Shown: piece after piece, positions 52,579-63,822 of the stretch
Numbering within the stretch: the stretch's first letter is position 1
How the letters are laid out: the number at the start of each line of letters is the position of its first letter
Origin: Myxococcales bacterium
GTDB taxonomy: Bacteria > Myxococcota_A > Polyangia > Haliangiales > Haliangiaceae
Direction: 5' to 3'
Assembly: GCA_016720595.1 (NCBI GenBank)
Contig: JADKKI010000078.1
Coordinates: 62,001-126,000 of the forward strand
Length of the DNA stretch: 64,000 nucleotides
Position numbers and translations under genes: made by a program
Notes under the pieces: model-generated
Database searches by the model: none
Seen by the model: only the letters and a program-made list of their open reading frames with translations
Told to the model about the DNA's origin: nothing

Positions 52579-53907
52579 GTGGCCGGTTCCATCCGCAATA
52601 TCACGAAGGTGCCGGAGCTCCGGCGCCGGATCCTGTTCACGCTCGGGATCCTCGCGGTCTATCGCCTGGGCGTGTTCATCACGATCCCGGGCATCAACCG
52701 CGTCGAGATGCAGCACGTCGTCACCAAGGGTGGCTCGGGCAGCTTCCTCGGCATGTTCGACATGTTCTCGGGCGGCGCACTGCAGCAGTTCTCGATCTTC
52801 ACGCTCGGCATCATGCCGTACGTGACGTCGTCGATCGTGATGCAGCTGCTCACCGTCGTCGTCCCCAAGCTCGACCAGCTCAACAAAGAGGGCGAGCAGG
52901 GGCGCAAGAAGATCAACCAGCTCACCCGCTACGGCACGATCCTCGTCGCCGCCGTGCAGGCGTGGTTCGCTGCCAGCTACGTCGAGAGTCTCTCGCGTGG
53001 CGGTGCCGAGGTCGTCACCGACCCCGGTATGGCGTTCCACCTCGTCACCGTCCTCACCATGACCACCGGCACCGCCGTCATCATGTGGATGGGCGAGCTG
53101 ATCACGGACAACGGCATCGGCAACGGCTCGTCGATGATCATCTTCGCCGGCATCGTCGCGCACATGCCGGATGCGATCACCCAGTTCCTCGCGGGCGGCG
53201 GCGGCGGCAACGTCGGCGGCCTGACCGTGGTGTTCATGATCCTGCTCGTCGTCGGCACGATCGCCGCGATCTGCTACTTCGAGCGTTCCCAGCGCCGGAT
53301 CCCTGTCCAGTACACGAAGCGGCAGGTGGGACGAAAGATGTACTCGGGTGCGCAGAGCTTCCTGCCACTCAAGATCAACGTCTCGGGCGTGATCCCGCCG
53401 ATCTTCGCGTCCTCGATCCTCATGTTCCCTGCCCAGATCGCCAACATGGCGAACGCGGGCTGGCTGCAGGAGTTCTCGAGCGTGCTGCACCCGGCCGACT
53501 GGCGGTACAACGCGATCTTCACGATCCTCGTCGTGTTCTTCGCGTTCTTCTACACGGCGGTCGTGTTCAACCCGGTGGACGTCGCGGACAACCTCAAGAA
53601 GAGCGGCGGCTTTATCCCGGGCATCCGGCCGGGCAAGAACACCGCGCAGTACATCGAGCGCGTGCTGTCTCGCATCACGTTCGCCGGTGCGCTGTACCTG
53701 TCGGTCGTCTGCATGATCCCCGCGCTCCTGCAGAAGTACCTGAGCGTGCCGTTCAGCTTCGGTGGCACGGGCCTCCTGATCGTCGTCGGCGTGGCGCTCG
53801 ACACCGTGCAGCAGATCGAGTCGCACCTCATCACGCGTCACTACGAGGGCTTCGCTGGACCGAAGGGTCCGCGGATCCGTGGTCGCGTCGCCTCCCGCCC
53901 GCGCTAA
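52579..53907 (+). CDS. secY: Preprotein translocase subunit SecY
   Basis: SecY is the protein-conducting channel and partner of the SecE encoded at 1531. The 442-aa product begins at GTG with '[20 protein letters not shown]', has about ten membrane segments, the plug-region '[20 protein letters not shown]' and the cytosolic loop '[20 protein letters not shown]'. Normal length, canonical position after rplO. Confidence 0.97.
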   Translation: MAGSIRNITKVPELRRRILFTLGILAVYRLGVFITIPGINRVEMQHVVTKGGSGSFLGMFDMFSGGALQQFSIFTLGIMPYVTSSIVMQLLTVVVPKLDQLNKEGEQGRKKINQLTRYGTILVAAVQAWFAASYVESLSRGGAEVVTDPGMAFHLVTVLTMTTGTAVIMWMGELITDNGIGNGSSMIIFAGIVAHMPDAITQFLAGGGGGNVGGLTVVFMILLVVGTIAAICYFERSQRRIPVQYTKRQVGRKMYSGAQSFLPLKINVSGVIPPIFASSILMFPAQIANMANAGWLQEFSSVLHPADWRYNAIFTILVVFFAFFYTAVVFNPVDVADNLKKSGGFIPGIRPGKNTAQYIERVLSRITFAGALYLSVVCMIPALLQKYLSVPFSFGGTGLLIVVGVALDTVQQIESHLITRHYEGFAGPKGPRIRGRVASRPR

Positions 53908-53925
53908 CGGGCTGCGAGTCGCGCG

Positions 53926-54714
53926 GTGCGGATCCACCTCAAGAGCGCTGACGAGATCGGCCTCATGCGTGAGGCCGGGCTCGTGGCCGCGGAGATCCTG
54001 GAGACCGTCTGCGAGGCGGCCAAGCCGGGGATCTCGACCTGGGAGCTCGATCAGATCGCCCGCAGGGGGATCGAGAAGCACAAGGTCAAGAGCGCCTTCC
54101 TCCACTACAACCCGGGGGGCAAGCCGCCGTATCCGGGTGTGCTGTGCACCTCGCGCAACGAGGTCATCGTCCACGGCATCCCCCGCAAGAACGACGTGCT
54201 GGTCGATGGCGACATCATCGGGATCGACTTCGGGATCTACCGCGCCGGGTTCTGTGCAGACACCGCCCGGACGGTGCTCGTGGGCAACGTCTCACCAGAA
54301 AAGCGCAAGCTGGTGGAGGTCTGCCGCCAGTCCCTCGAGAACGCGATCGCCTTGTGCGTTCCGGGCAACCGCCTGGGCGACCTCGGGCACGCGGTCCAGA
54401 GCTACGTGGAATCAAACGGGTTTAGCGTCGTCCGCCAGTTCGTCGGTCACGGAACGGGCAGGGCGATGCACGAGGATCCCCAGGTCCCCAATTTCGGGAA
54501 GGCCGGGACCGAGAAACGGCTAAAGGCCGGTCTTGTCATCGCCGTCGAACCCATGGTAAACGCCGGGGCCCCTGACGTGGAGGAGCTCGACGACGACTGG
54601 ACGGCTGTGACCAAAGATCGCTCGATGTCCGCGCACTTCGAACACACGATCGCAATCACTGAAAAGGGCCCCTGGGTCCTTACCCGCCCCACCTCAACGC
54701 CCGGCTCCCCCTAA
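53926..54714 (+). CDS. map: Type I methionine aminopeptidase
   Basis: Removes the N-terminal Met from new proteins. The 262-aa product has the substrate-site His in 'NEVIVHGIP' and all metal ligands: Asp in '[18 protein letters not shown]', His in '[19 protein letters not shown]', Glu in 'VIAVEPMV' and '[13 protein letters not shown]'. It starts at GTG 53926. adk, often located between secY and map, is absent, as is infA after map. The last ~300 bases use less GC-rich codons than the rest. Confidence 0.95.
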   Translation: MRIHLKSADEIGLMREAGLVAAEILETVCEAAKPGISTWELDQIARRGIEKHKVKSAFLHYNPGGKPPYPGVLCTSRNEVIVHGIPRKNDVLVDGDIIGIDFGIYRAGFCADTARTVLVGNVSPEKRKLVEVCRQSLENAIALCVPGNRLGDLGHAVQSYVESNGFSVVRQFVGHGTGRAMHEDPQVPNFGKAGTEKRLKAGLVIAVEPMVNAGAPDVEELDDDWTAVTKDRSMSAHFEHTIAITEKGPWVLTRPTSTPGSP

Positions 54715-54761
54715 TCACGAAGATCACCTCACCGAACGATTGCCCCCGAGAAAAACGAGCC

Positions 54762-54875
54762 ATGAAAGTACGAGCATCCGTCAAGCCGATCTGCGTGAAG
54801 TGCAAGGTCATCAAGCGCAAGGGCGTCGTTCGCATCATCTGCACCAATCGCCGCCACAAGCAGCGGCAGGGTTAA
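54762..54875 (+). CDS. rpmJ: 50S ribosomal protein L36, zinc-binding form
   Basis: The 37-aa product from ATG 54762 reads '[20 protein letters not shown]' and continues to '[11 protein letters not shown]'. It keeps the zinc ligands Cys-X2-Cys, Cys and His. It is the last protein to bind the 50S core. It lies 47 bases after map, where infA would often come first. Confidence 0.95.
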   Translation: MKVRASVKPICVKCKVIKRKGVVRIICTNRRHKQRQG

Positions 54876-54884
54876 GAGGAAGTC

Positions 54885-55268
54885 ATGGCTCGCATCGCAG
54901 GCGTCGACCTCCCGCGCAACAAGCGCATCGAGATCGCTCTCACGTACATCTTCGGCCTCGGCCGCCACGCGGCGAACGTCGTCCTCAAGCAGGCGGGCAT
55001 CTCGCCCGACAAGAAGAGCGACGATCTCGACGAGGGTGACGTTCGCAAGATCCGTGACGCGATCGAAGCGAACTACCGCGTCGAAGGCGATCTTCGTCGT
55101 GACGTTCAGCTCAGCATCAAGCGGCTGATCGATCTCAACAGCTATCGTGGCTCGCGCCACCGCCGGAACCTCCCGGCGCGCGGTCAGCGCACTCATACGA
55201 ACGCCCGTACCCGCAAGGGTCCTCGCCGCATGGCGGTGAAGAAGCTCGGCGCGGTCACCAAGAAGTAA
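54885..55268 (+). CDS. rpsM: 30S ribosomal protein S13
   Basis: S13 forms head-to-50S bridges and contacts P-site tRNA. The 127-aa product shows '[20 protein letters not shown]', a helix-two-turn-helix and the basic C-terminus '[20 protein letters not shown]'. ATG after 'aagaggaagtc'. First of the rpsM-rpsK-rpsD-rpoA-rplQ set. Confidence 0.97.
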   Translation: MARIAGVDLPRNKRIEIALTYIFGLGRHAANVVLKQAGISPDKKSDDLDEGDVRKIRDAIEANYRVEGDLRRDVQLSIKRLIDLNSYRGSRHRRNLPARGQRTHTNARTRKGPRRMAVKKLGAVTKK

Positions 55269-55280
55269 GGGCGAACGAAC

Positions 55281-55679
55281 ATGAGCACCACCGCACCCGC
55301 CAAGGGCAAGCAGAAGAAGAAGGTCCGGAAGAACATCCAGACCGGCGTCGCGCACATCAGCGCCACGTTCAACAACACGATCGTCTCGATCACGGACGTC
55401 TCGGGCAACGTGGTTGCCTGGTCGAGCGCCGGGACGTGCGGCTTCAAGGGCTCTCGCAAGTCCACGCCGTTCGCCGCACAGCTCGCCGCCGAGGATGCCG
55501 CGAAGAAGGCGATGGAGCACGGTGTCCGCAACGTCACCGTCTACGTCAACGGCCCGGGCTCGGGTCGTGAGTCGGCGCTCCGCGCGCTCAACTCGGCTGG
55601 TTTCAAGATCAACCTCATCCGGGACGTGACGCCGGTGCCGCACAACGGGTGCCGCCCTCGCAAGCGTCGTCGCGTCTGA
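55281..55679 (+). CDS. rpsK: 30S ribosomal protein S11
   Basis: S11 lies in the platform near the mRNA exit. The 132-aa product has a Lys-rich N-terminus, then '[20 protein letters not shown]' and '[19 protein letters not shown]' at the C-terminus, where the NG may form isoaspartate as in other S11 proteins. Canonical order. Confidence 0.97.
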   Translation: MSTTAPAKGKQKKKVRKNIQTGVAHISATFNNTIVSITDVSGNVVAWSSAGTCGFKGSRKSTPFAAQLAAEDAAKKAMEHGVRNVTVYVNGPGSGRESALRALNSAGFKINLIRDVTPVPHNGCRPRKRRRV

Positions 55680-55706
55680 TCACCTCGGTAGGTAGGAACT
55701 AAGAAC

Positions 55707-56336
<630 letters not shown>

Positions 56337-56357
56337 TCTTCTTCGAGCCACCAAGGA

Positions 56358-56407
56358 GCGGGCCTCGAAAACCCGCAGTTACATCGGGCGTGATGAAAGC
56401 GCCCCGA
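56358..56407 (+). promoter_or_regulatory. Two stem-loops in the rpsD-rpoA gap
   Basis: gcggg (56358-56362) pairs with cccgc (56372-56376), and tcgggcg (56384-56390) pairs with cgccccga (56400-56407) with one bulged C. They fill the 87-base gap before rpoA, which has its own site 'gaggagaaagacac'. A control role (S4 feedback or processing) is possible by analogy only. Confidence 0.35.
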
Positions 56408-56423
56408 CCGAGGAGAAAGACAC

Positions 56424-57440
<1,017 letters not shown>

Positions 57441-57503
57441 ACTGATTCATCGGCAGCGCCCTCGCGTTGCTAGCTTGCTCGACTACCTGGAAAAGAGATC
57501 CCC

Positions 57504-57932
57504 ATGCGTCACCGCCTTTCAGGCCGCCAGCTCGGCCGCAAGTCTTCCCACCGCTCGGCCATGTTCAACAACCTGGTGACCGCGCTGTTCACCTACGGCC
57601 GGATCGAGACCACCGAGGCCAAGGCCAAGGACCTCCGCGGCTACGCCGAGGCGACCATCGGTTGGGGTATTTCTGTGCACGAGCTCGTCGCCAAGGGCGA
57701 CAAGGCCACCAAGGATGAGCGCGCCAAGATCGTCCACGCTCGCCGCCAGGCCCGCCTGACGGTGATGACCCGTGGCGCGATGGACCGGCTGTTCACCGAG
57801 ATCGGCCCGCACTTCGCCTCGCGCAAGGGCGGCTACACGCGGATCCTCAAGACCCGCGTCCGCAAGGGCGATGCCGCCCCGATGGCGTTCATCGAGCTGG
57901 TCGGCCTCAACGGCCAGGCGCCCGCCGCGTAA
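57504..57932 (+). CDS. rplQ: 50S ribosomal protein L17
   Basis: L17 lies near the tunnel exit. The 142-aa product has 'MRHRLSGRQLGRKSSHRSAM', 'NLVTALFTYGRIETTEAKAK' and 'GGYTRILKTRVRKGDAAPMA'. It is the last gene of the ribosomal block and is followed by a strong terminator. Confidence 0.97.
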   Translation: MRHRLSGRQLGRKSSHRSAMFNNLVTALFTYGRIETTEAKAKDLRGYAEATIGWGISVHELVAKGDKATKDERAKIVHARRQARLTVMTRGAMDRLFTEIGPHFASRKGGYTRILKTRVRKGDAAPMAFIELVGLNGQAPAA

Positions 57933-57983
57933 GCAGCGGTACCGTCGCAACAGCTGCTCGAAAACCTCACGATCCCGTGTGAT

Positions 57984-58011
57984 GCCCGCCGCATAGGCGG
58001 GCTTTGTTTTT
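57984..58011 (+). terminator. Intrinsic terminator after rplQ
   Basis: gcccgcc (57984-57990) and ggcgggc (57996-58002) form a 7-base-pair stem with loop gcata, followed by tttgttttt (58003-58011). It closes the str-S10-spc-alpha block 51 bases after rplQ. Confidence 0.92.
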
Positions 58012-58085
58012 GGCTATACAGCAGGCCCGGATCTCGGCCATAACGCCTCGCCGGCCAGCCAGCCGCTTCGCCCTCGGAGAAGTCC

Positions 58086-59647
58086 ATGAACCGCACCATC
58101 GCCGTCGTTCTCACGCTCTCTGCTGCTCTCTGTGCCTGCCGCTCCGATGACACGAACACCGGCGACGACGCCGGTCCGGACGCGCCAGGTGGCAGCGTAC
58201 GCATCCAGGACGTGCAGAACGACTCGATGGCCGCGGGGACGCCCGTGGCGCTCTCCGGCGTCGTCGTCACTGCGATCGACGCCTACGGCGCCAAGACCGG
58301 CGACATCTGGGTCGAGGAAGTGGGCGGCGGACCGTTCTCGGGCGTCCACGTGTTCGGTGCTCCGCTCGCGCAGGTCGGCGCGCTCGCCGTTGGCGACATC
58401 GTCAGCATCGCGGGCGCGGAGAAGGACGAGTTCGCGTACCAGGGCACCAACGGCATGGGCGGCGACACCAGCGGCCGCTCGATCACGGAGCTGAAGCCGG
58501 TCAACGGCGGCATGATGACCGTCACCAAGACGGGCACCGGCACGGTCCCGGCGCCGGAGATGGTCGACGCCCTCGCGATCGGCCAGAAGGCGACGCAGGC
58601 CGAGCGCGACGCCGAGTGGGAGAAGTGGGAAGGCGTCCTCGTCACGGTCAACAACATCAGCGCAGTCACCGCTGCAAAGTGCGTAGGCAGTGCGTGCTCC
58701 GATATGACCTCAACAGCTTCGATGCCACGGGTGGGATCGTCGTCGAGTCTTCACTCGCTGCGTTCCCGGGCACGGCGCCGGGGTCGATTGCCAAGGCCGA
58801 CTGTCTCGCCGGGGTCACGGGGGTAGTCGACTACTTCTTCGACTACCTGCTCCTCAACACCTCGACCGCCAATGTGATGACTGGTGGCACGAGCTGTCCG
58901 GTCGCCGAGGGTGCGAGCCATGCCGTGTGCAGCGATACCATCGACAACGACGGCAACGGCTTCGCCGATTGCATGGATAACGGCTGCGTTATCGGGGACA
59001 GCGCCTGCCGAGCGGCCACCACCATCTCCGCGATTCAAGCAGCGACGCCGACGGGCCCGGTGGAACTCACGAACGTCTACATCACTGGGATCTCCAACGA
59101 CAAGAAGAGCATGTGGGTGGCGACCAACCTCACCGCTGCGCCCAATGAAGGCGTCTACGTGTTTCGGGCACAGAGCGGCATCGTGCTCGACAACACCTTC
59201 GCCATCGGCTCGAAGGTGAACGTGATCGGCACCGTTCAGGAGTACAACGACGACACACTGGGCGGCACCCTGACCGAGATCAACGGCCTGAAGACCACGC
59301 TCGTCACGACAGCCGGCACGGTGGTTCCGGTCGTCGGCCAGACCGCCGCGACCTTGTCGGTTGCTGCCACCGCGCCGACCTACGAGTCGGTGCTGGTCAC
59401 GCTGACCAGCGTGAACCTCACCGCGCTCGGCAACGCGGCGAACGGCTACATCGCCACTGCAACCCAGGCTGGCACCACCTTCAAGGTCTCCACTGACGTA
59501 CTTCACCCCGTCGCTGCGGATATGGGGTGCCACGCCACGATGACCGGCCTGTGGACGAACCTCCAGGCTCCGGGGGCGACCACCAAGCCCAACGCGTTCG
59601 GGTTCATCCCGACGTCGATGGCTGCGGTCGGCGGAACCTGTCCGTAG
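58086..59647 (+). CDS. Lipoprotein with OB-fold-like repeats (one frameshift)
   Basis: Signal peptide with lipobox 'LCAC', then an Asp/Gly/Ala linker. Two similar regions follow, 'LSGVVVTAIDAYGAKTGDIW' and 'LTNVYITGISNDKKSMWVAT', each with a later 'VGDIVSIAGA' or 'GSKVNVIGTVQEYN'. This is the pattern of OB-fold domains in secreted proteins. Between them is a Cys-rich segment with 'DTIDNDGNGFADCMDNGC', common in Myxococcota lipoproteins. The frame shifts near 58703, where one base is missing before 'YDLNSFDATGG'. Corrected length is about 520 aa. Probably surface exposed; function unknown. Confidence 0.75.
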
Positions 59648-59733
59648 GGAGCCGGCGGCAAGCGCACTCTTGCGCCGCAACTTCATCGCAGCGTCGCGGT
59701 CACAGACGCTCGCCCCTGAGACCTGGGGGGCGG

Positions 59734-61163
59734 TCAGTGTGTCGAGAGCGTTCCGGCGGTCACGTCACCGACCAGGACAGTCGTGTTCGCAGTTTCGAAC
59801 ACCATCGTTGGGGTGTTGATGCGGACGCGGCCAGGCCACCGCCGCCGCCGCCCGCACTGAACCCTGCGGTTGTAGACAGGTAGGTCGCTGTTCCGCCGTC
59901 GCCCGCGGCACGGTCGCTCGTCGCGCCAACCCCGCCAACTCCACACTGCGCGGTCATCGGTGCGCACCCACCGCCGGCTCCAGCGGCGGCCGAGAGTGTA
60001 GCTGCGGGTCCGATAGTGACCCTCGGCGCTTCGAGCAAGATGCCTCCCCCGGCTCCACCACCACCGTTTGCATAGTTGTTGCCGGGTTGACCGTCCGCGT
60101 CGATCGATCCCGTTACGACGATCCTGATCCTGCTACTAACCTGCAACGCACCTCCACCCGTGGGGCCCGAGGTCGCTGTGTACGTGCCGTCGAAGTAGTC
60201 GTGCGAACCTCCGGCTGCGCACCCACCTTGTAACGGGACCATCGCCCTAGTCCCGACGATCGAGCCGCCGCTCGCCGGCGGGTCAATGACACCAGTGCCG
60301 GAGATGCTCCCACTCTTGCCGCCTGGCGTTGCGTTCCCTCCGCCGCCGCTGCGCTTGGTGAAGTACTGGTAAGTGGAGGACACCACCTTGCCCTCGTTGT
60401 AGTACCCCGGCCCTCCCAGGCAGGCGCTGTCGGTGACGTAGCCCGAGAGTACGCGGACGACGCCCGCGATCTCGACATCACCCCGCGCGAGGATGGCAAG
60501 TGCAGGGCCGCCTTCGGCACCCACGATCGTGACAGAACCTCCGAGCACCACGTTCCTCGCTACGATGACGCGGATTCCCGGCGCTGTTTGCGTTGCATTC
60601 ACCAAGTAGGAGGTCGGCAGGAAACTCGCTCCACCGTTCGGAGAAACCATCCCGTCGTCCGCCGAGATGTATGCGCCCATGCCGAGATCCAGGTCGGTGG
60701 CTCCAGTCGCCGCATCCAGGTATTGACCCAAGTTATTCGAAGGATCGATCTCCCGGCAACGGGGTTGGTCGTCGAAACAGCCAAGGGCGCAGGTCTCGGT
60801 GGACACGACGGCGCCGGCCGCATCGCAGGTCGCGACCTTGCCGTTGGTGCATGCGGTCTGGTTCGGATCGCAGAGGTGGCACCCGCCGGCGGCCTCGTCG
60901 CAGCCGCGCTCGCACTGCACGAGGTCGTAGTCGCCGCCCACGGTGTTGCACGTGATCGCGAGGTCGCCCCGGCAGCCCGCGAACTCGCCGGGCGTGCACG
61001 CCACCGTGATGCAGGTCTGAGGTTCGCCCGCGAGCGCGCCGTCGGTGTCGCAGAACGGGAAGCTCGGATCGGTACAGCTACCGTCCTTGCAGGAGCGCGG
61101 GTTCGGCTTCGTGCAGCCGACCAGCAGGAGACCCGCCACCACCCAGACCCGCCAGGACATCAT
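59734..61163 (-). CDS. Gly-rich, Cys-rich lipoprotein (one frameshift)
   Basis: From ATG 61163 the signal peptide ends in the lipobox 'LLLVGC'. About 110 residues with many Cys follow ('CRGDLAITCNTVGGDYDLVQ', 'CTNGKVATCDAAG'), then a repetitive Gly/Ala-rich part with beta-solenoid-like stretches ('VVLGGSVTIVGAEGGPALAI'). One G is missing near 59831: the frame should pass from 'GGGGGL' into 'GRVRINTP' and end at 59734. Upstream ATGs at 61184 and 61160 are possible starts. It is downstream of a TPR gene and a kinase on the same strand, so it may take the place of the propeller lipoprotein of the other cassettes. Confidence 0.78.
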
Positions 61164-61258
61164 CCATCGATGGTCGATCAACATTCAGGGGTTGTCGACC
61201 GGAGACCCGGAGGGTTGCGTCGAAATCGGTGCCGCGTTTTGCGGCAGGGCCAGATTGG

Positions 61259-62266
61259 CTAGAACTGGCCGGCGAGCACGAAGCCGGCAGTGCCGGGGGC
61301 TGCGGTCGCCGACACCGTGATCGCGTGGTCCTTCGGCGTCTTGGGCGTCGTCACCCAGAGGTAGACACCCGCCGCGGCCGCGAGGCCACCCGCGACGAAC
61401 ATCACGGTCGAGACGTTGGCGCGGGTGCGAGCCGAGTCTCCGAGGTCCTGCGCGTACTGGGTATCGCTGTCGTTCGCGCACGTGGTGCCGCCGCCGCACA
61501 CGGCCTTGGCGTCCTGCCAGCGGGACCGCGCCATCGCGCCGAGGACGATGCCGGTGCCGACGAAGGCACCCGCGCCCGCCAGCGTCACCACCGCCGCGAG
61601 CTTGCGCTTGGAGCGGGGTGGCGCGTCGGTCGGTGGCGCGATCGGATCGGGCGTGGGACCAGGCTTCGGGGCCACCACGACGACGGGAGGCGGCGCGACC
61701 TTGATCGCGCTGGCCACGGGCTCGAGCTTGACCTGCACGACGATGACCTTGGACTCCTCGGCGATCGTCGCGCCGGCCGTGGCGGGCTTGAAGCCGGGCG
61801 CCTTGACGGTGATCGCGATCGTCCCAAAATCGACGGGCGCGTTGCCGGTGAGACAGATGCCGCACTCGACGCCATCGAGCGTGATCACCGTGCCGGCCGG
61901 CTTCGCGCTGAGCTGGAGCTGGAGCTTGGGGACCCGCGGCTCGAGCTTGGCAGCGAGGTCAGACGCGGCGGCCTTGCGCACGCCGTTGGTGTCGTACTGC
62001 ACGAGGTCGCGATAGATCTTGAGCGCGCTGGCGAGCTTGCCGGTCTTCTCCTCGCACTGCGCGATGTTGAACTGGGTGCCGAGCGAGGGATCCAGGCGCT
62101 GACTCTCCCGGAAGGCCGTGCACGCCTCCGCGTACTTGCCGGCCTTGAACAGATCGCGGCCTTGCTTGAACGCATCGTCGGCGGGGGATGCGTTCGCGGC
62201 GGGGACCAGGAACACCAACATCGCGAGCGCGGCGAACGTGCCCGCGCGATCACTTCCGCATGTCAC
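61259..62266 (-). CDS. TPR/PEGA-like membrane protein paired with kinase
   Basis: The 335-aa product has a signal peptide ('ALAMLVFLVPAANA') and TPR-like repeats ('AFKQGRDLFKAGKYAEACTA', 'NIAQCEEKTGKLASALKIYR'). A PEGA-like beta domain ('AKPAGTVITLDGVECGICLT') and a Pro-rich linker follow. Two hydrophobic segments come last ('VVTLAGAGAFVGTGIVLGAM' and 'MFVAGGLAAAAGVYLWVT'). The plan is the same as the 30386 and 35795 products. It overlaps the kinase gene by 17 bases. Confidence 0.82.
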   Translation of the reverse strand: MTCGSDRAGTFAALAMLVFLVPAANASPADDAFKQGRDLFKAGKYAEACTAFRESQRLDPSLGTQFNIAQCEEKTGKLASALKIYRDLVQYDTNGVRKAAASDLAAKLEPRVPKLQLQLSAKPAGTVITLDGVECGICLTGNAPVDFGTIAITVKAPGFKPATAGATIAEESKVIVVQVKLEPVASAIKVAPPPVVVVAPKPGPTPDPIAPPTDAPPRSKRKLAAVVTLAGAGAFVGTGIVLGAMARSRWQDAKAVCGGGTTCANDSDTQYAQDLGDSARTRANVSTVMFVAGGLAAAAGVYLWVTTPKTPKDHAITVSATAAPGTAGFVLAGQF

Positions 62267-63722
62267 TCAGGTCCTCCACGGATGGCTTCGGCTTCTTCTG
62301 ACTCGGTGGCTTCTTCTTGAGGTCGCCGATCGTCTTTCCGTCCGGCGGCGGCTTCGCGCCGGAGGTGGCGTCGGTGGCGGCCGGCTTGGGCTCGCTGACG
62401 GCGGGCTTGGCGTTGACGACCGCCGGCTTGGTCTCGCCGGCCGCGGGCTTGGTGTCGACCACGGCGGGCTTGGGATCGCTACCGGTGGGCGTCGGCTCGA
62501 CGGGCGTGGGCGCGACGGCCGGCGGCTCCACGGATGGGCGCTCGGTCGGCGTCGGCTGTTCGTCCGCCGCGGGCGTCGTGGAGGGCGTCGTGGTGGCGTT
62601 GGCGGCGGGAGGCGGGGCAGGGACGGTCGCGCCCTTGCTGTCACTGGAGCCCTTGCTGGTCGCCATCACGACGACGATCACCCCGATCGCCGCACTCGCG
62701 CCGATCACGGCGGCGAGCAGGCCGCGCCGACGGGCGGGCTGGATCTCGGAGACCCCGCTCGCGCTGCCGAGCGTGGTGGGGGTGGTGGCGCCCGCAGGGA
62801 TCGGGGGCAAGGACGCCGACGATCCGGTGTGCGAGGCGCCGCGGAGCACGCGCGAGACGCCGAGCGCGGAGTCCTGACCACCGGACGCATAGGGGGCGAG
62901 GGCGGCGGCCAGCGCGGCGACATCCGGATATCGCCGTGCGGGATCCTTCTCGAGGCAACGGCCGACGATCTCGACGAAGCCTCGCGGCAAAGACGATGGC
63001 ATCGCAGGGTGCGGCTCGGTGACCACGCGAACGGCGAGCTCGGTGATGCTCTCCGCGATGAACGGCTGCTTGCCGCAGATCAGCTCGTACATCACCACGC
63101 CGAGCGACCAGATATCCGCGCGCGCATCGACGACCTTGCTCGACTTCAGCTGCTCCGGCGACATGTACCCGGGCGAGCCCATCACGTTGTGGGTGCGCGT
63201 CAGGCTGAAGTCCGGATCCGCCGTCGGCGCCTTGGCGACACCGAAATCGAGGACCTTGACCAGCGGCTTGCCGTTCGCGCGCTGGGTGACGAACAGGTTC
63301 CCCGGCTTGACGTCGCGGTGGACGATGCCGACCGAGTGGGCCTCGGCGAGCGCCTGGCTGGCCTGCAGGATGTACTCGGCGACGGTGGTCGCGGGGAGCG
63401 GGCCGTGGGCCTTGAGGATGCGCGCGAGGTCGGAGCCGGCGAGCATCTCCATCAAGATGTACGGGATGCCCGTGTCCTCGAGCCGGCCGACGTCGATCAC
63501 GCGGCACACGTGCTCGCTCTGGAGCTGTGCCTGCGCGCGCGCCTCACGCATGAAGCGCTCGACGATGCTCGCGTGCTTGGCCATCTCGGCCGTGAGGAAC
63601 TTCAGCGCGACGCGGCTGCCCAGATCGAGGTGCCGCGCCGCCACGACGATGCCCATCCCGCCCTCGCCGAGCAGATGCTCGACGCGGTACTTCCCGGCGA
63701 CGACGGTCCCCTCCGGATACAC
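62250..63722 (-). CDS. Membrane Ser/Thr protein kinase with Pro/Lys-rich tail
   Basis: The 490-aa protein starts at GTG 63722. The kinase domain has 'LGEGGMGIVVAA', 'VALKFL', 'HRDVKPGN', 'DFGVAKAP' and 'GSPGYMSPEQ', all catalytic residues present. A membrane helix ('LLAAVIGASAAIGVIVVVMA', about 335-354) leads to a low-complexity periplasmic tail with repeats of the type KPAVV/KPAAG and a basic end. No PEGA domain is seen in the kinase itself; that domain is in the next gene, which overlaps it. It is divergent from the lipoprotein gene at 63823, with 100 bases between. Confidence 0.92.
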   Translation of the reverse strand: MYPEGTVVAGKYRVEHLLGEGGMGIVVAARHLDLGSRVALKFLTAEMAKHASIVERFMREARAQAQLQSEHVCRVIDVGRLEDTGIPYILMEMLAGSDLARILKAHGPLPATTVAEYILQASQALAEAHSVGIVHRDVKPGNLFVTQRANGKPLVKVLDFGVAKAPTADPDFSLTRTHNVMGSPGYMSPEQLKSSKVVDARADIWSLGVVMYELICGKQPFIAESITELAVRVVTEPHPAMPSSLPRGFVEIVGRCLEKDPARRYPDVAALAAALAPYASGGQDSALGVSRVLRGASHTGSSASLPPIPAGATTPTTLGSASGVSEIQPARRRGLLAAVIGASAAIGVIVVVMATSKGSSDSKGATVPAPPPAANATTTPSTTPAADEQPTPTERPSVEPPAVAPTPVEPTPTGSDPKPAVVDTKPAAGETKPAVVNAKPAVSEPKPAATDATSGAKPPPDGKTIGDLKKKPPSQKKPKPSVEDLSDMRK

Positions 63723-63822
63723 GCCTAGAGCGTAAGCTGAACGCCGAGATCGCTCAACTCCGACCGGGGGTGGGTGGTGTGCCTACAGCATCGCGGCGGG
63801 CGGGCGGTGATAAGCTGGAGGC

